A stretch of 29,199 nt of DNA. Source: an uncultured Clostridia bacterium (GTDB lineage: Bacteria; Bacillota; Clostridia; Peptostreptococcales; Anaerovoracaceae). Of this stretch, positions 15,175 to 21,065 are shown one piece after another. Every line of letters starts with the position of its first letter. Within the stretch, counting starts at the first letter, position 1. A model generated the notes under the pieces. That model saw only the letters and a program-made list of their open reading frames with translations. It searched no databases and was not told the DNA's origin. The position numbers and the translations under genes were made by a program. The stretch lies in contig CAKQOE010000031.1 of the NCBI GenBank assembly GCA_934255545.1, positions 1 through 29,199 on the forward strand, written 5' to 3'.

Positions 15175-16254
15175 CTATCTGTTAAGAAGCAGTATATTTT
15201 CCGGCAGGAATTCTATATAAAGCTCATCCTGTCCGGCATACGGCTCCCATTCCTCTTTTTTAAGACGTATATTGAGCTCCGAATAATCAGACACGGGCGC
15301 ATCAGACGCGCCGTCACCGTATGCGTGGAGCATCAGTATCATTTCCGTAAGGTTGTCTATCGTCTTTTTTACCTTAAACCTTGCTATGCATCTGCCCGGC
15401 TCCGGTCCTGCGACCGGTTTCATGAAATGCGGTCTTACTGCTATAAACCTTACGTCAGGCTGCGCGCTGCATTCAAATACAGCGTTCCAGTCTTTTACAT
15501 TTATGTGTTTTTCGTCTATATAGTCTACGCGCGAGAAATTTCTGCATCCCGTAAGAAGCGCGCTCTGGTACGTAGGCGGTCTCATGAATATATCCTGCTT
15601 GCTGCCGTAGCAGTCTACGCTTCCGTCTGATATGACCGCTATATGGTCGCTTATGCGGTATACCTCGTCCCTGTTGTGAGAAACGATTATAGAAGTTCCG
15701 TCAAAATCTTCAAGCACTCTCATGAGCTCCTGCTCAAGCTCCCATCTTAAAAAGCTGTCAAGAGCTGAGAACGGTTCATCGAGCATGAGTATATCAGGCT
15801 TTGAGACCATTATTCTCGCAAGCGCTACTCTCTGCTGCTGTCCGCCTGAAAGCTGTGATATGCTGTGACGTTCAAGTCCTTCGAGATAAAATTTCTTCAT
15901 CATATCCCTGCATGCTTCTTTTTTTTCGGCCTTGCTCATTTTAAACGAGTTCATGCCTGTCATTATGTTCTGTTCGACTGTCATATTCGGAAACAGCGCA
16001 TAATTCTGAAACAGCAGGCCGACGCGCCGCTCCTGCGGCGACAGGTTTATATTTTTTTCGCTGTCAAAAAGCACTCTTCCGTTTACAACTATGCGTCCCT
16101 CATCCGGCGTTACTATGCCTGATATGCACTTGAGCGTCATGCTCTTTCCGCAGCCTGACGCACCTAAAAGCGCGAGGACTTCATTTTCGGCGTTCAGCTC
16201 CATGTCGAGCGTAAATCCGCCAAAATCTTTTTTTACTTTGAATTCAAGTGACAT
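15175..16254 (-). CDS. modC: Molybdate ABC transporter ATP-binding protein
   Basis: ModC energises molybdate import. The 359-residue protein has Walker A GASGCGKS (about 31-38), Q-loop LLFQNYALFP, ABC signature LSGGQQQR, Walker B ILMLDEPF and switch histidine VSHNRDEVY. The last 120 residues form a beta-rich regulatory (TOBE-like) domain containing FIAVRPHFMKPV. It starts 9 bases after modB, and the modB 3' end supplies a purine-rich ribosome binding site. The binding protein gene follows instead of leading. Confidence 0.92.
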   Translation of the reverse strand: MSLEFKVKKDFGGFTLDMELNAENEVLALLGASGCGKSMTLKCISGIVTPDEGRIVVNGRVLFDSEKNINLSPQERRVGLLFQNYALFPNMTVEQNIMTGMNSFKMSKAEKKEACRDMMKKFYLEGLERHSISQLSGGQQQRVALARIMVSKPDILMLDEPFSALDSFLRWELEQELMRVLEDFDGTSIIVSHNRDEVYRISDHIAVISDGSVDCYGSKQDIFMRPPTYQSALLTGCRNFSRVDYIDEKHINVKDWNAVFECSAQPDVRFIAVRPHFMKPVAGPEPGRCIARFKVKKTIDNLTEMILMLHAYGDGASDAPVSDYSELNIRLKKEEWEPYAGQDELYIEFLPENILLLNR

Positions 16255-16263
16255 TTTTCTCTG

Positions 16264-16959
16264 CTACCCCCTTACCTCTACAGGTGCTGCTTTAGAACCT
16301 GTCAGCTTGTCCTTTTTTTCAAGGAAGTTTACTGTAAGGAGCACGACTGTCGATATCGCAAGGTTTATCATTACCCATTTGAACGCGCCGACTTCGTCGT
16401 TAGTACGCCACAGCTGGTATACAGTCGTAGATATCGTAGCTGTCCTTCCCGGAGTGTAGCCTGCGACCATGCTTGTAGCGCCGTATTCGCCGAGCGCGCG
16501 CGCAAATGCAAGGACAACGCCTGCTATTATGCCCTGCTTGCAGTAAGGCATCATTATCCTCCAGAAAATGTACGTATTTGAAAGACCCAGCGTCTGAGCC
16601 GAATATTTCAGTGTCATGTCAAAGCTTTCAAACGCTCCGCGCACTGTCCTGTACATGAGCGGGAACGCTACTACTGATGAAGATATGACTGCTGAGTACC
16701 ATGTCATGACTATCTTAAGGCTGTACTCGCGCATGAGCCAGCCGCCTATCGTTGTATTGGGAGCGAGCAGCATGAGTATGAAATAACCTACTACTGTAGG
16801 GGGAAGTACCATAGGCAGAGTGAGTATAACATCAACTATCCCCTTCAGCAGACGCGGAAGCCTTGCTACATAATATGCGCAGAAAACTCCGGTAAAAAAA
16901 ACTATGACTGCTGAAATGAGCGCTATACGAACCGAGTTCCAGAGTGGAAATAAATCCAT
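16264..16959 (-). CDS. modB: Molybdate ABC transporter permease
   Basis: ModB forms the membrane channel. The 231-residue protein begins MDLFPLWNSVRIALI and has five to six membrane helices. The ABC-coupling EAA loop is seen as ALGEYGATSMVAGYTPG (about 158-174), typical of ModB and CysT/W relatives. The start at 16959 is chosen because AGAAGGGATCTC precedes it and the homologous region begins there; an in-frame start at 17040 would add 27 Cys-rich residues encoded across the leader stem and is rejected. It is the first gene of the mod operon, about 90 bases after the promoter. Confidence 0.92.
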   Translation of the reverse strand: MDLFPLWNSVRIALISAVIVFFTGVFCAYYVARLPRLLKGIVDVILTLPMVLPPTVVGYFILMLLAPNTTIGGWLMREYSLKIVMTWYSAVISSSVVAFPLMYRTVRGAFESFDMTLKYSAQTLGLSNTYIFWRIMMPYCKQGIIAGVVLAFARALGEYGATSMVAGYTPGRTATISTTVYQLWRTNDEVGAFKWVMINLAISTVVLLTVNFLEKKDKLTGSKAAPVEVRG

Positions 16960-16985
16960 GAGATCCCTTCTTTCAGAATAAAATG

Positions 16986-17030
16986 TTTGCACGTGAGCTG
17001 CGTCACCGCAGCAGCATGATGCCGTGCAAA
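16986..17030 (-). promoter_or_regulatory. Structured leader of the mod operon, candidate cis-regulatory RNA
   Basis: TTTGCACG (16986-16993) and CGTGCAAA (17023-17030) form a perfect 8-bp outer stem. Inside is the perfect hairpin GCTGCG/CGCAGC (16997-17012) with a GTGA loop on the transcribed strand. Single-stranded joints of 3 and 10 bases separate the two stems. It lies entirely between the promoter and the modB ribosome binding site. It is much smaller than the known Moco riboswitch. It could also be a repressor operator. Confidence 0.55.
16997..17012. repeat. CGGTGACG-core hairpin inside the mod leader
   Basis: GCTGCG-TCAC-CGCAGC is a perfect 6-bp stem; on the transcribed minus strand it shows the CGGTGACG core with a GTGA tetraloop. 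This is the only copy nested within a larger stem and the only one located directly between a promoter and a start codon. Confidence 0.65.
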
Positions 17031-17049
17031 GAGCGCTCACTTCCGATAC

Positions 17050-17078
17050 AGTATAGCAAAGTTATCAAATATTTACAA
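17050..17078 (-). promoter_or_regulatory. Sigma-A-type promoter of the modBCA operon
   Basis: On the minus strand TTGTAA (17073-17078) and TATACT (17050-17055) are exactly 17 bases apart, with a TGC extension just before the -10 box. Transcription should start near 17043, giving a leader of about 84 bases that contains the stem at 16986-17030. Confidence 0.75.
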
Positions 17079-17457
17079 GCGTTTTATTGTCATTTTGTTT
17101 GGTTTTGTAGGTTTGAAGCTAAAATATGATCATACTCCTATAAAACAATCATTTATGCTCATATTTTCATGTTTTACAGTACAAATATTGAAATTCAAGT
17201 GTTTTTAGCCATTTCAAGCTATGTATGGCATATATATATCAGATCTGTTTACATAGAAACGTATTTTTAAATCATATTTAGTTGGTTTAAGATAGTTTTC
17301 AGATGATATCGCCTGTGGTTAGTTATGACATACCATATTATCAAACCACATTTCCCCACACTTGATATTTCTTTTGCCATCAAACCTTTTCATGGTTAAG
17401 ATCCTGCATATGTACGCGCCGTTAAGCAGATATTGAATATTATCATTCTGTTTTTTC
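17079..17457. other. AT-rich divergent intergenic region
   Basis: This stretch separates the divergent mod operon and ClC gene. It is strongly AT-rich. I see no coding sequence, no convincing hairpin and no known riboswitch pattern, including the conserved core of the fluoride riboswitch. It presumably carries upstream regulatory sites for one or both promoters, but none is recognisable. Confidence 0.5.
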
Positions 17458-17485
17458 TTGTTATTTTCAGCTGTAAAGATATAAT
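17458..17485 (+). promoter_or_regulatory. Promoter of the ClC gene
   Basis: TTGTTA (17458-17463) and TATAAT (17480-17485) are 16 bases apart. The -10 box is consensus and the -35 box matches four of six positions. The leader would be about 40 bases and includes a seven-codon open frame at 17506-17529 that ends one base before the ClC start. Confidence 0.6.
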
Positions 17486-17530
17486 TGTTTCTGTGAGGTT
17501 TTTCTATGTATAAAGTCAGGAAAATATAAA

Positions 17531-18829
17531 ATGAAGATAGAACGAAATAACGATACTGCTTATCAGAGGATGCTGTTCCGTGCAGCTATACGTCTGCGCC
17601 ATTCTACGAAGCATCTCAGATTTTTTATAAAATGGATATTTTACGGACTCATCATCGGTATATTGTGCGGTCTTGCCGGTACAGCGTTCCACTATGCGCT
17701 CAGCTTTGCTGCATCATCATTTGCAGCACATCCGCAGCTTCTTTACGCGCTGCCGTTTTCAGGCCTGCTCATAGTTTTTTCGTACAGGGCGCTGAAAATA
17801 TATAACGATCAGGGCACGAACTCCATACTGCGCGCGGCGCGCGCGGAAGATACCTCGGCCTTCAGGGTGGCTCCGCTTATATTTCTCGCTACATTTCTGA
17901 CACACGTATGCGGCGGCTCTGCCGGCCGTGAAGGCGCGGCTCTCCAGATAGGAGGCAGCATAGGCTCATTTATAAGCAGAAAGCTTAAGCTCAGTAAGTT
18001 CGACCACCAGCTCATGGTCATGTGCGGCATGAGCGCTACGTTCTGCGCGCTTTTTGCTACCCCTCTTGCGGCTGCGTTCCTTTCTATAGAGGTCGCAGGC
18101 GTAGGAACTGTATTTTACGCGGGGCTCGTGCCATCTGTGCTTGCGTCATTTATAGCGATGCTCGTATCGCGCAGCCTCGGCGTGACGCCGCTCATAACCG
18201 TAACGGCTGAAGCTCAGCCTGCAGGGCCGCTAATACTCGTAAAGATACTTGCGCTTGCTGCTCTGACAGCTCTGCTCGGCATAATATTCTGCTCTGTCAT
18301 GCACAACACGCGCTCTCTGCTTCAGAAGCGCATACCTGACCCTTATCTGCGCGTTGCGGCAGGCGCTGTCGTTGTCATAATGATAACTATAGTCACAGGA
18401 TGTTATGATTACAACGGCACCGGGATGAGCGTCATAACAGACGCGCTGGCCGGTCACGCGCGTCCGGAGGCATTTGCGCTCAAACTGCTGCTCACCGCTT
18501 TAACGCTTGGTGCGGGATTTAAGGGCGGTGAGATAGTTCCTGCGTTTTTCGTTGGTTCGACATTCGGCTGTACTATCGCCGCTGTCCTTGGCATGGATCC
18601 GATACTTGCGGCGGAGCTTGGGCTTATAGGTCTTTTCTGCAGCGTAGTAAACTGCCCTGTAACTTCTATATTATTAAGTGTGGAGCTGTTTGGAAGCGGC
18701 AATTTCCTTTATTTCGGGCTTACTGCGGCAGTCACTTACCTTTTGAGCGGTTACTACAGTCTGTACAGCGGGCAGAAATTCATGAATTCAAAGCTTGTTC
18801 CGTACCCGCTTGAAAAGTCGGCAAACTGA
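17531..18829 (+). CDS. ClC-family anion channel/antiporter
   Basis: This 432-residue membrane protein has about ten to twelve helices of the ClC fold. Key anion-pathway motifs are GGSAGREGAALQ (128-139), with gating Glu134, and GGEIVP (332-337) in place of GxFxP. A glutamate near the second proton site is seen in SIEVAG (185-190), and SGYYSLY near the C terminus offers the central tyrosine. There is no CBS domain. The GGSxGREG form and the THVCGGS lead-in resemble the fluoride-exporting ClC-F group more than classic GSGIP/GKEGP channels, but Thr is the usual next residue there and Ala is found here. Anion specificity is therefore unsettled. Start ATG at 17531 follows AGGA; it is the first plus-strand gene. 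Confidence 0.85.
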   Translation: MKIERNNDTAYQRMLFRAAIRLRHSTKHLRFFIKWIFYGLIIGILCGLAGTAFHYALSFAASSFAAHPQLLYALPFSGLLIVFSYRALKIYNDQGTNSILRAARAEDTSAFRVAPLIFLATFLTHVCGGSAGREGAALQIGGSIGSFISRKLKLSKFDHQLMVMCGMSATFCALFATPLAAAFLSIEVAGVGTVFYAGLVPSVLASFIAMLVSRSLGVTPLITVTAEAQPAGPLILVKILALAALTALLGIIFCSVMHNTRSLLQKRIPDPYLRVAAGAVVVIMITIVTGCYDYNGTGMSVITDALAGHARPEAFALKLLLTALTLGAGFKGGEIVPAFFVGSTFGCTIAAVLGMDPILAAELGLIGLFCSVVNCPVTSILLSVELFGSGNFLYFGLTAAVTYLLSGYYSLYSGQKFMNSKLVPYPLEKSAN

Positions 18830-18831
18830 TA

Positions 18832-18847
18832 CGGCGGCCGGCCGCCG
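18832..18847. repeat. Perfect 16-base GC palindrome after the ClC gene
   Basis: CGGCGGCC followed directly by GGCCGCCG is a perfect palindrome without a loop, three bases after the ClC stop. No T-tract follows, so it is a poor intrinsic terminator, although its position suggests a role in ending or protecting the ClC transcript. Confidence 0.5.
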
Positions 18848-18940
18848 CAGCTTATGATGGATATTACTTACTCTTACATTTATTAAGAGCTTATTGATAT
18901 ATATTAAGGAAACAATAAAATAAAAAGGAGGGTCACATTT

Positions 18941-19786
18941 ATGGGCAAAATAAAATATGAAGACGACCTGAGCGGATATGGTATCGCGTCCGATGACCAC
19001 CAGGCTACTATAGTTTCTTTTTCAGACTACGATGCGACTGAGATACATATACCGGCTTATGCGAACGGCGTTCCTGTCCGCCGTATAGGCTTCGGCGCAT
19101 TCAAGTCGTTCGACAACCTTCAGTTCGTTTACCTGCCTGATACTGTAAAAACGATAGACGGCTCCGCTTTCCGTTCATGCCCGAACCTTGAAAAAGCTGT
19201 ACTGTCAAAAAATCTTGAAACTATGGCAAACTACGCGTTTGCAAACTGCCGCAAACTGAAAAGCATAACGCTTCCGAGCACGCTGCGCGCTATAACCGAC
19301 AAGATGTTTGAAAAGTGCTACGATATGACAGAGCTCAATGTATGGGACATGCATAAAAAGGACGGGTCAATGAAGCGTTTCGTCGTGGCCTCGCAGAATG
19401 AGCACCGCCGTTTCGGCTTTCTGCAGGCTTCACTGTTATATTTTGACAACTACAGCATGAAAAAGTTTGACGAGGGCTACTCTGTGATACAGCAGTTCGA
19501 TGATATGTTCAATATCGCGGAGTACAGACTCCAGGAGCCTGAGCAGCTTTCGGACTATATGAGGCATCTTTTTGAGCATAATATAATGATGTTCATACCT
19601 CGCCTCATAGAGCACGATCAGGTCGAAAGGCTGGCATCCGCGGGCGCGCTCGGTCTCATACGCGAGGATAAGATAGACGGCTACATAGAACAGGCAAGCG
19701 CTGTTCAGGGCAGCTGCCTCGCCTATCTGCTTGATTTTAAGGAACACAATTTCAAGAAGACTCATACGCTCGATTTTGAGCTTTAG
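18941..19786 (+). CDS. BspA-type leucine-rich-repeat protein
   Basis: The 281-residue protein has no signal peptide or membrane segment and should be cytoplasmic. Residues about 28-140 hold LRR_5 (BspA/TpLRR) repeats with the typical pattern: IGFGAFKSFDNLQFVYLPDT, IDGSAFRSCPNLEKAVLSKN, MANYAFANCRKLKSITLPST and ITDKMFEKCYDMTELNV. The C-terminal half (about 145-281) is helical and ends with AYLLDFKEHNFKKTHTLDFEL read in pieces, a tail I recall from other clostridial LRR proteins. Such repeats usually bind proteins; no partner is indicated. The ribosome binding site AAGGAGG is very strong. A CTCTTA/TAAGAG hairpin lies in the 5' region. Confidence 0.8.
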   Translation: MGKIKYEDDLSGYGIASDDHQATIVSFSDYDATEIHIPAYANGVPVRRIGFGAFKSFDNLQFVYLPDTVKTIDGSAFRSCPNLEKAVLSKNLETMANYAFANCRKLKSITLPSTLRAITDKMFEKCYDMTELNVWDMHKKDGSMKRFVVASQNEHRRFGFLQASLLYFDNYSMKKFDEGYSVIQQFDDMFNIAEYRLQEPEQLSDYMRHLFEHNIMMFIPRLIEHDQVERLASAGALGLIREDKIDGYIEQASAVQGSCLAYLLDFKEHNFKKTHTLDFEL

Positions 19787-19831
19787 TTTATTTTGCTTAC
19801 AATAAAGGGATATTTTTGCAGGGAGATGATC

Positions 19832-20968
19832 ATGAATAAATCAGGATATGCGGCTGAGGGCCGCGAGCATGTATGGTGCTTTGACTATCTGCGCTCTATC
19901 GCGCTGTTTTTCGTAATATTCATGCACGTTGCAGCCGGCCCGCTGCGTACAGGCATGAGCACAGGATGGTATGTGCTTGATCTGTGCGTTTCCATAGCGT
20001 TTACTGCTGTTCCGCTGTTTTTTATGATGTCGGGATACCTCTTGATGACTGACGAGCGGACGTCTGACGTATCGTTTCTCATTAAATACCGTCTGCCAAA
20101 GCTCATAATAACGCTCGCCGCGTGGAGCATCATAGCCGCAGCGTGGTCGAGCTGGATAAATGAATACGATATGTCACTTTTCGCCGGGAACGTTTTAGAC
20201 GCGCTTCATAAGCCGGCATGGATCCACCTCTGGTACATGTACACTCTGATCGGACTTTATATAATATCTCCGATGCTTTACGCAGCCATCCACGGCATGA
20301 ATGCATCCGGCAGGAAATACCTGCTGGCTCTCGTAATAATAGTATGCCTGCAGGGCTTCATATACGCTGCCGTCCCCGGCAGTGCAAGACCTGACGCACA
20401 GCTTGAGTTTGCGAGCGATCTGAGATTTTTCGGAGGCCATATAACGTCATTCATACTCGGATACTACCTTGGAACGATGAAAAAGCGCATAAACAACGCA
20501 CTGCTCGTGATCACAGTGCTGCTCGATACTGCATTTATAACGCTGGGAACCTGGCGCGATACTGTGAGCGCCGGCGAGTATTCAGGGGTATTTCAGTCGC
20601 AGTCGAGCGGTCCTGAGATACTTCTCGCTGCCTGCATATTTATATTTTTCAAGCAGAACTTAAATCGCGATTCGCGCGTCAGACGCGCAGTTTCACCTCT
20701 TGTTTCGCTTTCGCTCGGCATATATCTCATACATAATTTTCTGCTGTCGTATATGCACGTATACATATGGCGCGGCGAGACTGCAAGGCACGTTCTGCCG
20801 GTGACGGCAGCTATCCTCGTGATCTCTTATATTATTGTAAAAACACTTGCAACCATCCCGATCATAAGCTACGCGCTTGCCGGACTCCCGTTCCGCTCAG
20901 CCTGCAGCAGCTGCAACTGGGTGTTTACGTTCAAGAAGGTATTTTCGATATTCAGGCGCAGATCGTGA
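19832..20968 (+). CDS. Acyltransferase-3 family membrane protein
   Basis: The 378-residue protein has about ten membrane helices. It starts with the acyltransferase-3 signature: FDYLRSIALFFVIFMHV (residues 16-32), where the Arg and the His ten residues later are the usual catalytic pair. FFMMSGYLL follows in the next helix region, and SLGIYLIHNF lies near the C terminus. Family members move acetyl or other acyl groups onto surface sugars, peptidoglycan or lipids. The start at 19832 follows CAGGGAG; an earlier TTG at 19793 is in frame but lacks a good site. It may share a transcript with the LRR gene 45 bases upstream. A strong terminator follows. Confidence 0.85.
   Translation: MNKSGYAAEGREHVWCFDYLRSIALFFVIFMHVAAGPLRTGMSTGWYVLDLCVSIAFTAVPLFFMMSGYLLMTDERTSDVSFLIKYRLPKLIITLAAWSIIAAAWSSWINEYDMSLFAGNVLDALHKPAWIHLWYMYTLIGLYIISPMLYAAIHGMNASGRKYLLALVIIVCLQGFIYAAVPGSARPDAQLEFASDLRFFGGHITSFILGYYLGTMKKRINNALLVITVLLDTAFITLGTWRDTVSAGEYSGVFQSQSSGPEILLAACIFIFFKQNLNRDSRVRRAVSPLVSLSLGIYLIHNFLLSYMHVYIWRGETARHVLPVTAAILVISYIIVKTLATIPIISYALAGLPFRSACSSCNWVFTFKKVFSIFRRRS
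20795..20810. repeat. CGGTGACG-core hairpin inside the acyltransferase gene
   Basis: CTGCCG-GTGA-CGGCAG is a perfect 6-bp stem with a GTGA loop on the coding strand. It encodes Leu-Pro-Val-Thr-Ala within a membrane helix near the C terminus, so amino-acid constraint and hairpin coincide here. Confidence 0.5.
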
Positions 20969-21006
20969 TCCCGGATCAGGCATCAGACATATATATGACA
21001 ACTTTT

Positions 21007-21051
21007 AAGGACCTCCGGCGGATATGATCGATACACCGGAGGTCCTTTTTT
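21007..21051 (+). terminator. Terminator between the acyltransferase and kinase genes
   Basis: AAGGACCTCCGG (21007-21018) and CCGGAGGTCCTT (21036-21047) form a perfect 12-bp stem, followed on the plus strand by a T-run to 21051. It ends the acyltransferase transcript. It sits just beyond the convergent kinase stop and could serve that gene too, but the minus-strand T-tract is only two bases. Confidence 0.88.
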
Positions 21052-21065
21052 CTGATTCTATAAAT

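Noticed and set aside
15312..15319. CGTCACCG octamer in modC
   Set aside because: The flanking bases are not complementary, so no hairpin extends beyond the octamer; it is not counted in the family.
15402..15417. CCGGTC/GACCGG hairpin inside modC
   Set aside because: The loop (CTGC) does not fit the repeat family, and a single coding hairpin of this kind can arise by chance.
16025..16040. CGCCGC-TCCT-CGGCG-type hairpin inside modC
   Set aside because: The loop is not GNRA on either strand and the bases encode a conserved Gln-Glu-Arg-Arg segment, so codon content explains it.
16960..17040. An upstream start for modB adding 27 Cys-rich residues
   Set aside because: These codons lie across the structured leader just after the promoter; the start at 16959 has a good ribosome site and matches the family N terminus.
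16960..17043. Moco riboswitch before modB
   Set aside because: The leader is only about 84 bases, shorter than the known motif, and I could not match the multi-stem architecture.
17079..17530. Possible fluoride riboswitch before the ClC gene
   Set aside because: The conserved fluoride-riboswitch core was not found in the leader or upstream region.
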